This document shows, one piece after another, positions 42,817-51,793 of a stretch of 64,000 nucleotides of DNA. Every line of letters starts with the position of its first letter. Position 1 is the stretch's first letter. Made by a program: the position numbers and the translations under genes. The stretch covers positions 102,304 to 166,303 of the forward strand of contig JBPJFY010000009.1 in assembly GCA_051208045.1 (NCBI GenBank), given 5' to 3'. Below the pieces are notes generated by a model. That model saw nothing but the letters and a program-made list of their open reading frames with translations, searched no databases and had not been told where the DNA came from. This stretch comes from LZORAL124-50-18 sp051208045. Lineage in GTDB: Bacteria > Pseudomonadota > Gammaproteobacteria > Pseudomonadales > Oleiphilaceae.

Positions 42817-43389
42817 ATGATTTTATATGGCTCGCTGACGTCGCCTTACGTGCGCCGCATTCGATTGTTCATGGAAGGTATGGATTATGAGTTCCGAACG
42901 ATCAATATTTTTGATCCGGAGTTTCGTGCATCGTTCCGGGCGGTGTCACCGATCAAGCGACTGCCGGTGCTGCAGGACGGAGAAGATGTGATCTTTGATT
43001 CTCACATTATCTACCAGTATCTACGACAGAAACAGGGCTTGCCGGTCGCGCCGTTACGTGAGTGTAATCAGGTGAGCGTGATCGATGCAGTCGTGGATTC
43101 CTGCATTACGTTGTTGTTGGGGCAGCGCTCCGGGCTGTCCGTCGATGAGGATCATCTCCTGTTCCGCCTGCAACGCGAGCGCTTGCCGGATTCGTTGGCC
43201 TGGCTGGCAGGGGAGGCCGAGACGGGCGGTTTTGACGATTGGCATTACGGCACCATGTGCCTGGTGGCCATGCTCGACTGGCTGGCGTTTCGAGAGTTTT
43301 CGGGGCCAGAGCAGTATCCGGTATTGCAGCGGGTGAGCGCTGCGCATGCGGCACGCGCCATTGTGAGGGAAACGTTGCCGGTGGCGTGA
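42817..43389 (+). CDS. Glutathione S-transferase family protein
   Basis: A 190-residue protein. The thioredoxin-like N-terminal domain (MILYGSLTSPYVRRIRL, then KRLPVLQDGEDVIFDSHII with the glutathione-binding SP-x-x-P-L-type loop and D-S) is followed by the helical C-terminal domain. The serine in LTSPYVR is the likely catalytic position. Substrate unknown. AAAGGAAAAGG precedes the ATG. It is convergent with the MASE3-GGDEF gene. Confidence 0.88.
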   Translation: MILYGSLTSPYVRRIRLFMEGMDYEFRTINIFDPEFRASFRAVSPIKRLPVLQDGEDVIFDSHIIYQYLRQKQGLPVAPLRECNQVSVIDAVVDSCITLLLGQRSGLSVDEDHLLFRLQRERLPDSLAWLAGEAETGGFDDWHYGTMCLVAMLDWLAFREFSGPEQYPVLQRVSAAHAARAIVRETLPVA

Positions 43390-43410
43390 GGTTCTGGTCG
43401 GAGCGATCAG

Positions 43411-45996
43411 TCAGGTGTTTGGGACGTCAGGGAGCGCTCCGGGCGGATTCAGGCGTGCTTGTGCCTGTGCGTGCATTTCCTGACGATAGAACTGGTACCG
43501 GTTTTTTCCCTCACTTTTCGCATGATACATGGCCAGATCCGCGCTGCGCAGCAACTGACTTGGGCTGTCACCATCCTGAGGATAGAGGGCAATACCGATG
43601 CTGGAAGACACCGCGACGGGATGCCCGAGCAGCGTGAGGGGGCTTTCCAGTGCCCGGAGGATGGTGTCTGCGATGGCAGCAATCTGCGTTGCTTCCTGAA
43701 TGCCATCCAACACCACGACAAATTCATCGCCTCCCAGCCGAGCGACGGTGTCGTCTGCCCGAACGCTCGCCTTCAGCAGGCTGGCAATGTGCTGGAGCAG
43801 CTGGTCGCCGGCATCGTGGCCCAGGGAATCGTTGATGTGTTTGAAGTTGTCCAGATCACTGAGCATCACCGCCACCAACTCACCGTGCCGGTGTGCACTG
43901 GCCAGGGCGTGTTCCAGCCGGTCCATGAGGAGTCGGCGGTTTGCCAGGCCCGTCAAGGCGTCATAAAACGCGAGCTGGGCAATCGTTTCCTGGGCGGCAT
44001 GCAGCTCTGAATTGTCGGTGAAGTTGTAGAGGGTATGGGTGATGGTGCCGGTGTCGTCGCGAATGGGCGATACGGATAACAGCGCCCAGAACGTGGTATG
44101 ATTCTTTTTGTTGTTGAGCACTTCGCCCTGCCAGCTGCGGCCGGTATCACAGGCGGCTTCGATATCCCGGTATTGGTTGGCATCGCAGAATAACTGTTTT
44201 AGCTGATGTGCGGGTTGGCCGACAAACTCCACATTGGCATAGCCGGTCTGTTCGACAAATTGCGTGTTGACGTACTCGATGGTACCTTGGGCATTGGCAA
44301 TGATGACTGCATGAGCGCCTTGCTCGATAGCGCTCGATAGCTGACGGATCGTGCTCTCAGCCTCAACTTTCATGCGTGCCTGAGTAAAGTGGTTGAGTGC
44401 AGCGCTGAGGTCGTCCGACAGGCTGGCCAACAGGGCGCGCATCGGTTCATCAAACACGCCTTCCTGGCTGGAATACAGGGTGAACAGGCCGATCACTGCG
44501 CCGGCTTCCTTGATCGGCACAGCTGCCAATGCGCGATAGCCTCGCTGGGAGGCGGCTTCCCGCCAAGGCCAGAAATCTTCATCCGTCAATACATCGTTTA
44601 CCCAGGCGACCTGCGCACTTTTTGCCGCTTTTCCCACGGGCCCCTGTGCCCAGGCAGAATCATCGACCCGCATTTGCATGGTTTTCAGATAGCCCGTTTC
44701 CTCCCCGGCGCAGAAATCCGGGCGCACATGGCTGCCTTCAATGATGCCTATCCAGGCCATGGTAAATTCGCCATAGGTGACCGCAATATCGCAGATGCGT
44801 TGAAACAGTGCTTCCCGGTGCTGAGTGGCAACAATGGCCTTGTTGGTGTGACTCAGTACTTGATAGAGCCGATTCAGGCTTCTGGCCTGATGTTCGGCCC
44901 GCTTTCGGCTGTTAATGCAGCGACGGCTGTGAATGAGTGCACTGTAGTGTTCACTGTAATGGATACCGGATAAATTGAATTCGTACCAGTTGTCCTGCTC
45001 GGGATCAAAAAACTCATACGCCTGCAGCGTGGTGCGCTCCCTGATAGCCTGGCATAGCGGACATTCGGTCGGTGACAGGGTGGTGGAGTGCATCACCGCA
45101 TGACAATGGGTACGCTCATAGCCTTCATCCAGCCGGTTCCGTAGCGCCAGATTTGCCCGCTGAATTCTACCTTGCTGATCAATGATAGCGGTTTCATCGG
45201 TGGCCGCATCGTAGGAGTCCACAATTTGCGCCAGACTGTTCACCGGGCGAGTGAGGGAGGATTCCACCAGCAATTGATAGATCACCCAAAACGAAAACAG
45301 CTTGAATAAGTGCCCGATAACAATGGGCATTTCCTTGAGCCCGATGTACAGCGTGAAACACAGCTCGGCGAGGATCGTGAAAACGATGGAGATGAGTATC
45401 AGCCGGATATTGTGCGCGTTGAGGCGGTGTCGTCGCAGAATGAACAGCAGGGCGGCCATAAACAACAGGGTAATGATGACATACTCGCTGATCACTTTTA
45501 CCGGGGTGAGCCCATGGCCCGGGATGAACATGGGGGGGATCTGATGTGTGAAGCAGGCGAGCAAACCCAGACTGCTCGTCATGCCCAGCAGCGCCATCAC
45601 GCGTAGCGGTGAATAGCGATGGAAGTGGACAAAGGGTGCACTGATCAGAATGCCCGCTTCCAGATAGCGGGCCGTGATCCAGAGTTCGATGGTGGTGCCA
45701 GGGGCGACCCCTGGAATGACGACAACATCTTCAAAGGTGAGCGTATGCAGCAAATCAATGATGCCCACCCAGAAGTAACCGCAACCCAGGTACAACAGCA
45801 CACTGTTGCGGGAGAGCGGATAGGTATGCCACGCAACGACAAAACTCATGACCGCCACGCCAATGGCAATGAGTTCGATCAGCGAGTGAAAGAGCGCCAT
45901 GCTGATCCAGCTGGTGGGCAGCAGGATCAGCGAAATGGCGATGGGAATCAGCCAGAAACCGAGGCTGTTAGGATCCGAGGTTGACGCACGGCGCAC
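43411..45996 (-). CDS. MASE3-GAF-PAS-GGDEF diguanylate cyclase
   Basis: An 861-residue protein. The N-terminal 250 residues hold about seven membrane segments with MASE3 signatures (LGCGYFWVGIIDLLHTLTF, ITARYLEAG, GHLFKLFSFWVIYQLL). A PAS-like segment with CPLCQ, a GAF domain (about 375-525), a PAS domain (about 545-665) and GGDEF (about 680-840) follow. LGGDEF near residue 753 is intact, and an RxxD inhibitory site (RADD) lies five residues before it. There is no EAL domain, so it should only make cyclic di-GMP. It starts 18 bases after the end of the bacterioferritin pair and reads in the same direction. Confidence 0.9.
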   Translation of the reverse strand: MRRASTSDPNSLGFWLIPIAISLILLPTSWISMALFHSLIELIAIGVAVMSFVVAWHTYPLSRNSVLLYLGCGYFWVGIIDLLHTLTFEDVVVIPGVAPGTTIELWITARYLEAGILISAPFVHFHRYSPLRVMALLGMTSSLGLLACFTHQIPPMFIPGHGLTPVKVISEYVIITLLFMAALLFILRRHRLNAHNIRLILISIVFTILAELCFTLYIGLKEMPIVIGHLFKLFSFWVIYQLLVESSLTRPVNSLAQIVDSYDAATDETAIIDQQGRIQRANLALRNRLDEGYERTHCHAVMHSTTLSPTECPLCQAIRERTTLQAYEFFDPEQDNWYEFNLSGIHYSEHYSALIHSRRCINSRKRAEHQARSLNRLYQVLSHTNKAIVATQHREALFQRICDIAVTYGEFTMAWIGIIEGSHVRPDFCAGEETGYLKTMQMRVDDSAWAQGPVGKAAKSAQVAWVNDVLTDEDFWPWREAASQRGYRALAAVPIKEAGAVIGLFTLYSSQEGVFDEPMRALLASLSDDLSAALNHFTQARMKVEAESTIRQLSSAIEQGAHAVIIANAQGTIEYVNTQFVEQTGYANVEFVGQPAHQLKQLFCDANQYRDIEAACDTGRSWQGEVLNNKKNHTTFWALLSVSPIRDDTGTITHTLYNFTDNSELHAAQETIAQLAFYDALTGLANRRLLMDRLEHALASAHRHGELVAVMLSDLDNFKHINDSLGHDAGDQLLQHIASLLKASVRADDTVARLGGDEFVVVLDGIQEATQIAAIADTILRALESPLTLLGHPVAVSSSIGIALYPQDGDSPSQLLRSADLAMYHAKSEGKNRYQFYRQEMHAQAQARLNPPGALPDVPNT

Positions 45997-46013
45997 GTCG
46001 TGACTGCCTGCAC

Positions 46014-46499
46014 TCAGGCGCTGGTGGGCGGTTTGGTCATGGACTGCAGGTAATTGGCGAGGCCAATTTTTTCAATCAGGCCCAGTTGTTGTTCCAGCCA
46101 ATGGGCATGATCTTCTTCGGAGTCTTCCAACTGTTGCCGCAGTATTTCCCGGGTTTGATAGTCCTGCTCTTGTTCGCACAGTTGGATGGCGGCCTTCAGG
46201 TTTTTGATGACGGCATATTCTACGGCCAGATCATTTTTCAGCATCTGGACCGGATCTTTGCCCACGTTTAACTTTTCGCGATGGGACAGGTCGGGCGTGC
46301 CTTCCAGAAACAGAATGCGCCGAATCATCTGATCCGCATGTTCTGTCTCTTCCTCACGTTCGTGATCCAGCCGCTCGTACAGCTTGTGGTAACCCCAGTC
46401 TTCGTACATTCGTGAGTGAATGAAGTACTGGTCGATGGCGGTCAATTCCCCAGCCAGAAGGTCATTCAGTACCTGAATGACTTTTTTGTTGCCTTTCAT
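46014..46499 (-). CDS. Bacterioferritin, ferroxidase-type subunit
   Basis: A 161-residue ferritin-like four-helix protein. The ferroxidase ligands are kept: E18, E51, H54, E94, and the E-x-x-H pair at 128/131 (one-residue insertion). Position 52, the heme-binding methionine in E. coli Bfr, is threonine, so this subunit should oxidise iron but not bind heme on its own. It is nine bases downstream of the second subunit gene. Two-subunit bacterioferritins with this split are known in other proteobacteria. Confidence 0.92.
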   Translation of the reverse strand: MKGNKKVIQVLNDLLAGELTAIDQYFIHSRMYEDWGYHKLYERLDHEREEETEHADQMIRRILFLEGTPDLSHREKLNVGKDPVQMLKNDLAVEYAVIKNLKAAIQLCEQEQDYQTREILRQQLEDSEEDHAHWLEQQLGLIEKIGLANYLQSMTKPPTSA

Positions 46500-46508
46500 T
46501 GTGACCTC

Positions 46509-46979
46509 CTAGTCTGCTATCATGGATTGCAGGTAATTCTCCAGGGTGATTTTTTCGATCAAGTCGAGCTGTGTTTCCAGCCAATCGAGATACTCTTCCT
46601 CATCTTCGAGGATCTCGACCAGGATGTCCCGACTGACATAATCACTGGACTGTTCGCAAAACGCGATGGCGGAGCGAAGGTCCGCCAATGAACTGGTCTG
46701 CAGCTTCAGGTCGCATTCCAGCATTTCTTTCGGATTTTCGCCGATGAGCAGTTTACCGAGCTTTTGGAGATTGGGAATGCCTTCCAGGAATAGAACGCGT
46801 TCGATCAGCCGGTCGGCCTGTTTCATGTCCTTGATGGACTTTTTATACTCTTTCTCATTCAGCTCCTCCAGGCCCCAGTTTTTGAACATGCGGGCATGCA
46901 GGAAGTACTGGTTGATGGCGACCAATTCGTTGCCAAGTATCTGGTTCAGGTGCTTGACGACCTGTTTATCCCCTTTCAT
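46509..46979 (-). CDS. Bacterioferritin, heme-type subunit
   Basis: A 156-residue bacterioferritin. The heme ligand M52 is present (DMKQADRL), while the ferroxidase centre is degraded: D at 51, Q at 54, Q at 94 and Y at 130. It therefore probably supplies heme sites to a mixed 24-mer whose catalysis comes from the partner encoded just downstream. First gene of the pair, with its own leader of about 55 bases. Confidence 0.92.
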   Translation of the reverse strand: MKGDKQVVKHLNQILGNELVAINQYFLHARMFKNWGLEELNEKEYKKSIKDMKQADRLIERVLFLEGIPNLQKLGKLLIGENPKEMLECDLKLQTSSLADLRSAIAFCEQSSDYVSRDILVEILEDEEEYLDWLETQLDLIEKITLENYLQSMIAD

Positions 46980-47035
46980 AGCTCCCCCTCATTCCTGTGT
47001 GTGATTCACCAGTGTACGGCGTGATGCAGAACGCA

Positions 47036-50000
47036 TCAAGCCGTTTGGGCGAATTGAGGTGCCATGGTGTAGAACTTCTCCGGAATACGGATCTCGGTGG
47101 CAAAGGTGCGGAAATCGGCGGCTTCATCGCCGTCGTCCAGTGTGACGTTAATGCCGCCGCCATTGCCTTCCAGGAATGTCTTCACCGCATCCATACCTAC
47201 GCCACGGCCCGAGACATCGGTGACTTCCTCTGCCGTCGAGAAGCCGGAAGCGAAGATCAGGTTGGCGATTTCTTCGGCAGGTGGTCGGGGGGCGTCTGCG
47301 GCGTAGATGCCTTTTTCCTTGGCCATTTCAAAAATTTTGGCAATGGCGATCCCGCGGCCGTCATCCCGCACGGAGAAGGTGGCAAAGCCATCTTGCACGG
47401 TGGTGTCCATGCGCACGGTGCCATGCTCCGGCTTGCCTTTGGCCACACGATCGTCAGGCTTCTCGATGCCGTGATCGATGGCGTTGCGGAAGACATGCAT
47501 GAAGATGTTGTTCAACATGCTGTGCGCTTCGCTCTTGATGAACAGGTCGCCGTTGTCGATGTAAATCTCCGGCTGTGCCTTGCCCAGCTGGTTGGCGAGC
47601 GAGGTCGCGGAGGTAAGCACGTCGCTGATCACCTCGCTCATAGGTTTGGCTTCCGAAGAGATCAGCAATTTGTAGGTTTCAGACACCACATTTTGCAATT
47701 TGGGTGGCAGAGACTCGGCAGAAAGCTCGGTGATGCTCTGCAGTATGCCGGATACCTTGGCGGGATCCAGCGCAGCACCACCTGCATCCACCACCGCGTC
47801 GCGACCGAGTTTTTCCGAGAAGATCACACCATACTTGCGCAGAATCTGGTTCGCGGTTTCCAGTTCTTCCACCAGTTTGGGTGGGTGCCACTGCACTTCT
47901 TCGTTTTTACGCAGATCGTCGTAGGTACTCTCGACGCCATGCACGGCTTCTGCAATATACTTCAGACCGTAGGTACGTGCGTTGCCCTTCACGGTATGCA
48001 TGTTTCGGAACAGCTGAGCAATGGCGTTGATGTCTTTCTCCGGTGTCTGGTCGATGATTTTGCGACATTCGTCGACGAAGGACTCGGAGGTATTGACGAA
48101 CTCCTTGAATTTCTTCGCATCCACCGCAAGAATTTCACCGATAATTTCGAGCTCCTGCTTCTGGCCTTTGGCTTCGGCTTCCAGAGCGCGCAGCTCGGTG
48201 ACATCACGGATGGTGACCATGAGTTTTTCCACGGTATCGTCGCTCACAATCGCATCCCAGTCCATTTCCAGGATCTTGTCGCGCTCTTCATCCAGGTGCA
48301 GAATCATCTCATTGGGCAAACAGTGGGAGTTGAAATCAAACATCATTTCATCTTCGCCAACGATGGCGTCAACAGCGGTGACACATTGATCTATGGCATC
48401 GGCACTCAGGTTGGCGTGGCTGAACAGCAGGTCTGAGAAATTGCGGTCAGCGATGCGCTTGGTTTCAAAGATGGTTTCCAGATAAGACGCATATTCCGGA
48501 TGGATCAGCCCGCCCGGAATAATGGTGAACAAGCCTTGATGCATATTCGCCATCATGCTGGCGATGTCGCGGTTCTTCTGGCGCAACGCAGCGGTGCGTT
48601 CTTCGACTTTCTGTTCCAGACTGCGGTTGTGTTCTTCAATCACTTCCCGCATACGGATGTTTTTGATCGTCGTTACCAGGGAGCGCGCCACGGATGAGAC
48701 AAATTCGAAATCACTGTCGGCAAAGTTCACTGATTTAACATCGCCGGACAGGTTGATAACCCCTACCAGCAGATCCTTGTCCACCAGGGGTACACAGAGC
48801 AAGGCTTTGGGTGGCTCGCCTTCCTTCTGGATGAAGTTCTTTTCTTTGGCAGTATTGGGCACGAACACCACTTTCTTGGTTTCGGCCACGCGACCGATAA
48901 CGCCCTGTCCCAGCGCAAACTTCGCGGGCTTGACACCTTCCTCGACATTCTTGGGCGGGAAGCAGGCTTTAAGCTTCAGTTTCTGGCTTTCATCTGCCAG
49001 GAACACGGAGCCTTGGGACACGCCAATTTTTTCATTCATGCACTGCAACACTTCTTCCAGCGCAGACGCCTGGCTCTGTGCGCTGGCGAGCGACCGGCCA
49101 ATGGTGTTGAGCTTGGCCAGATCCTGCATTTTTTTGCGAATGGCCTGGCGCATGGAGTTGAAATTCTGTGTCGCCAATAAGACCAGGATGACCATCATGG
49201 CAATACTGGTTTTAAAGCCTAAATCCAGGCTGGAGAATACGTCACCCTGCACGGTATTGAACTGGGTGTCAGCGGTTTGAAGCATTGTATCCAGATCACC
49301 GATGGCCGCGCTGACCGCCGTATCTGCCGCTTTCAATTTCTCAAGGGCCACTTCTGCCTGGGAAAGCTGCTCTTTCTTGTGCGCAACGATGTTGGGGTCT
49401 TTCGTCAAGCCGGCAAGCAGCTCGTCGTAGGCCGCAAAGGCGACTTCCAGTAAACCGTCTTCGTCAAATTCCTTAAAGACCCGCTCCCCGCTGGCGAGCA
49501 GGTTGCGTGAATCGTTGTACACGAAATTCAAATCCTCGTCTGAGGAGCCCAGCTGGTCGAGTTCGGTGGCAATCTTGATTTCGTTGATGGTTTTGATAAC
49601 CCCCAGCATCCGGCCGTCCGCACCATTGGCGAAACCGGTGACCAGTTCCATGTCAGCTTCTCTTTCCGGCGGGGCCCGGTAGTAGGTGATGTCCAGCAAT
49701 GCCCCACCGACTGCGTCGACCAGGTTGGAGAGTGCATCAGCCTCATCTCGCATGCGCTGGCGGGCGGCAAGTACTTCGAGCTTCGCCGTAAACATCTCGC
49801 CCACGGCCTGGGTGTACGCCTCGTAGTTCGATGTGAGCGCCTTGAAGTCACTTTGCATGGCGGGATTGCTGTCCACCAGTTGTTTCAGGCTTTTCTGCAT
49901 GCCGGCAAAACGCTCTGTCCCGGTGCTGAATTTTTCCCGGAAGACGATAATTTCTTCCTGGGTGGGAGCGTTGTAGGCCAGCGAGCTGAGTTTTGCCAAC

Positions 50001-50185
50001 TTCAGCAGTTGAATCTGTACCTCATTGCTTTCCTTTACCACCGGCACCGCGTCGTGCGACACCACGGTGGTCGATTTGTTAATGTCATAGAGATTCCACA
50101 ACGAGGTGAGACTGCCGATCACGAGCAGGAGGATAATGGTGGCAAACCCAAGTGCGACCTTTTGATTGAAGCTTAACTGAAACAT
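47036..50185 (-). CDS. Membrane sensor kinase with GAF, Hpt and CheA-type ATPase, no CheW domain
   Basis: A 1,049-residue protein. Membrane helix at about 9-30, a long helical extracytoplasmic or coiled region to about 325, a second hydrophobic segment about 325-343, GAF (about 370-525), coiled coil, PAS-like region (about 560-690), Hpt domain with phospho-histidine near 730 (MHTVKGNARTYG), and a CheA-style HATPase (NAIDHGIE near 900, DDGRGI, then SGRGVGMDAVK). CheA dimerisation and CheW-like domains are not apparent, so it is not an ordinary CheA. It probably autophosphorylates its Hpt histidine and donates to a CheY such as the one at 52.9 kb. It is divergent from the operon with MCP-like, CheX-like and CheY genes. 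Confidence 0.85.
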   Translation of the reverse strand: MFQLSFNQKVALGFATIILLLVIGSLTSLWNLYDINKSTTVVSHDAVPVVKESNEVQIQLLKLAKLSSLAYNAPTQEEIIVFREKFSTGTERFAGMQKSLKQLVDSNPAMQSDFKALTSNYEAYTQAVGEMFTAKLEVLAARQRMRDEADALSNLVDAVGGALLDITYYRAPPEREADMELVTGFANGADGRMLGVIKTINEIKIATELDQLGSSDEDLNFVYNDSRNLLASGERVFKEFDEDGLLEVAFAAYDELLAGLTKDPNIVAHKKEQLSQAEVALEKLKAADTAVSAAIGDLDTMLQTADTQFNTVQGDVFSSLDLGFKTSIAMMVILVLLATQNFNSMRQAIRKKMQDLAKLNTIGRSLASAQSQASALEEVLQCMNEKIGVSQGSVFLADESQKLKLKACFPPKNVEEGVKPAKFALGQGVIGRVAETKKVVFVPNTAKEKNFIQKEGEPPKALLCVPLVDKDLLVGVINLSGDVKSVNFADSDFEFVSSVARSLVTTIKNIRMREVIEEHNRSLEQKVEERTAALRQKNRDIASMMANMHQGLFTIIPGGLIHPEYASYLETIFETKRIADRNFSDLLFSHANLSADAIDQCVTAVDAIVGEDEMMFDFNSHCLPNEMILHLDEERDKILEMDWDAIVSDDTVEKLMVTIRDVTELRALEAEAKGQKQELEIIGEILAVDAKKFKEFVNTSESFVDECRKIIDQTPEKDINAIAQLFRNMHTVKGNARTYGLKYIAEAVHGVESTYDDLRKNEEVQWHPPKLVEELETANQILRKYGVIFSEKLGRDAVVDAGGAALDPAKVSGILQSITELSAESLPPKLQNVVSETYKLLISSEAKPMSEVISDVLTSATSLANQLGKAQPEIYIDNGDLFIKSEAHSMLNNIFMHVFRNAIDHGIEKPDDRVAKGKPEHGTVRMDTTVQDGFATFSVRDDGRGIAIAKIFEMAKEKGIYAADAPRPPAEEIANLIFASGFSTAEEVTDVSGRGVGMDAVKTFLEGNGGGINVTLDDGDEAADFRTFATEIRIPEKFYTMAPQFAQTA

Positions 50186-50435
50186 ATCTTACATACCCTA
50201 AAGGTTTTTATACTTATCTCCTCAAGTCTAGTTCAATCCTGCCGCGCGGCAACTCTCCGGCTTATGCCTTTTTGTTCCTTTGTGTATCCAGATCAGTTCT
50301 TTACCCACGAGAAAGGTGCGGAATTGGCACGGCTCATTTTCCGATGGATTTGCAGGCAGATTTTGAAATAGTTGCTACCCTGTAAAGATACCGAATAAAA
50401 AATGTTCTCGCTGTGTTTTGGAAGAGTTCGAATTT

Positions 50436-51179
50436 ATGATTTCAGCATTGGTTGCACTGGTCGTCGTGGTTGCGATGGCGTTTTTTTTCAAGAGCAAGCT
50501 GTCACAGGCAAAACAGACGCATGAGGCCGAGCTTGCCGAGGTTAATGAGCGGTTGCGCAATTGCACGCCCAACGACGAGGTGACGCGCGAGCGTGAGCAA
50601 TTGAAGGCCAGTGCGGAAGACTTGCGCGGGCAATTGAATGATCTGCAACGCCAGCTCGATGACTGCGAGCGAACTGCCCACACTCAGCGAAAAGCGCTGG
50701 AACAGGAGTTTGAGTCCCGATTGGGCGAGGCACGGGCAGAAACCGACGAATTAAAAAGCTTTCTGGCGACACGGCTGGAGAAAGTGGACATTGCCCTGGA
50801 CGACTTGACTCAGTTGCTGGTGACGTTTGAGCGCTGGCATGAGAGTTTGACCCAGTTGATGCAACACAATGCGGAAATGCACCAGCAAAACCAGGAGTTT
50901 TTCAGCATTGTTAAGCAGATTGTGATTCTGGCGTTGAACGCCGCCATTGAAGCCGCGCGGGCGGGTGAGCATGGCCGGGGGTTTGCGGTGGTTGCCGATG
51001 AGGTGAGAAATCTGGCGATGCGCAGCCAGGAGCTGAGCGTCAGTTATAAAGAGAACCTGAACAAGAACGACTGTTTAACCACCATGACCTTCCAGGATAT
51101 TCAGGCGGGAGGCAAGATGATTTTGACGGATGTGGCGAGTACCGCCCACATTGTGCAAGAAATGAAGCAACGAGTGTAA
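50436..51179 (+). CDS. Minimal MCP-like signalling protein with one membrane helix
   Basis: About 247 residues. One N-terminal membrane helix ([17 protein letters not shown]), a coiled coil of about 80 residues rich in E, Q and R, then a short piece of methyl-accepting chemotaxis signalling hairpin containing [29 protein letters not shown] (stated in parts: [13 protein letters not shown], then [12 protein letters not shown]). It has no periplasmic sensor and no HAMP domain, and the hairpin is shorter than in normal receptors. It is the first gene of the four-gene operon and probably scaffolds or senses from the membrane. The ATG at 50436 was chosen over a TTG six codons earlier because of GGAAGAG upstream. 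Confidence 0.82.
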   Translation: MISALVALVVVVAMAFFFKSKLSQAKQTHEAELAEVNERLRNCTPNDEVTREREQLKASAEDLRGQLNDLQRQLDDCERTAHTQRKALEQEFESRLGEARAETDELKSFLATRLEKVDIALDDLTQLLVTFERWHESLTQLMQHNAEMHQQNQEFFSIVKQIVILALNAAIEAARAGEHGRGFAVVADEVRNLAMRSQELSVSYKENLNKNDCLTTMTFQDIQAGGKMILTDVASTAHIVQEMKQRV

Positions 51180-51203
51180 GCCCGGACACGAGGATTCAAT
51201 TTC

Positions 51204-51761
51204 ATGCCAACGGTAAACGAAGATTTCAAACGTGAGCTGAAACAGCTGTTCACGAAAGGGCTCAAAGAGGCGTTGTCCTCGGACTGGGTGGTGACGGAGC
51301 GGGCGGATGATGGGGGCATAGACAGCCAGGAATTTTTTATGCTCACCATATCGTCGCAAATGTTCCGTATCGTGGTGGTGTTGCACTTTACCAAGTCCGG
51401 ACCCCTGGAAAACTACATTCTCGGCAAAGTAGGCAGTGCCGGGAATAAAACCCTCGAAGACGATAAGTTCTATGACTTCCTGGGCGAGGTGGGTAATGCC
51501 TTTTGTGGTGCCATCAAACGGGAGTTGGGTAAAACCGTCACCACGCTGGGGATGTCGACGCCCAACCGGCTGGGGTATGACTGCCTGAAGTTTTTGGGGG
51601 CAGCGCACGATATGGAAGCGCATGCCAACGCTGCGCTGGATGGCAGTAAACTGATGTACGCCAGTCTGTTTTTGTATGCCGACGAAGATCTTGACTTCAA
51701 GGTGGCACATTCGCCTGCGCCGGAAGAGGAAGTCGGGTCGGGTGAACTGGAATTTTTCTGA
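51204..51761 (+). CDS. CheX-like protein
   Basis: A 185-residue protein with the CheX/CheC-type helix E95-x-x-N98 (GEVGNAFCGAIKREL), consistent with CheY-phosphate phosphatase activity. It ends in an acidic linker and GSGELEFF. It is preceded by a GAGG ribosome binding site and follows the MCP-like gene by 24 bases. Its likely substrate is the CheY encoded two genes downstream. Confidence 0.75.
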   Translation: MPTVNEDFKRELKQLFTKGLKEALSSDWVVTERADDGGIDSQEFFMLTISSQMFRIVVVLHFTKSGPLENYILGKVGSAGNKTLEDDKFYDFLGEVGNAFCGAIKRELGKTVTTLGMSTPNRLGYDCLKFLGAAHDMEAHANAALDGSKLMYASLFLYADEDLDFKVAHSPAPEEEVGSGELEFF

Positions 51762-51793
51762 TGACCGTCGAACACAGCTTGTAGGGAGCGAAG

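Noticed and set aside
46997..48436. A 479-codon open frame on the plus strand opposite the Hpt kinase
   Set aside because: It is antisense to a clearly conserved kinase with intact motifs, and its translation has no recognisable domain.
47036..50185. Annotating the Hpt kinase as CheA
   Set aside because: It has membrane segments and a GAF domain and lacks the CheW-like domain, so it is not a chemotaxis CheA.
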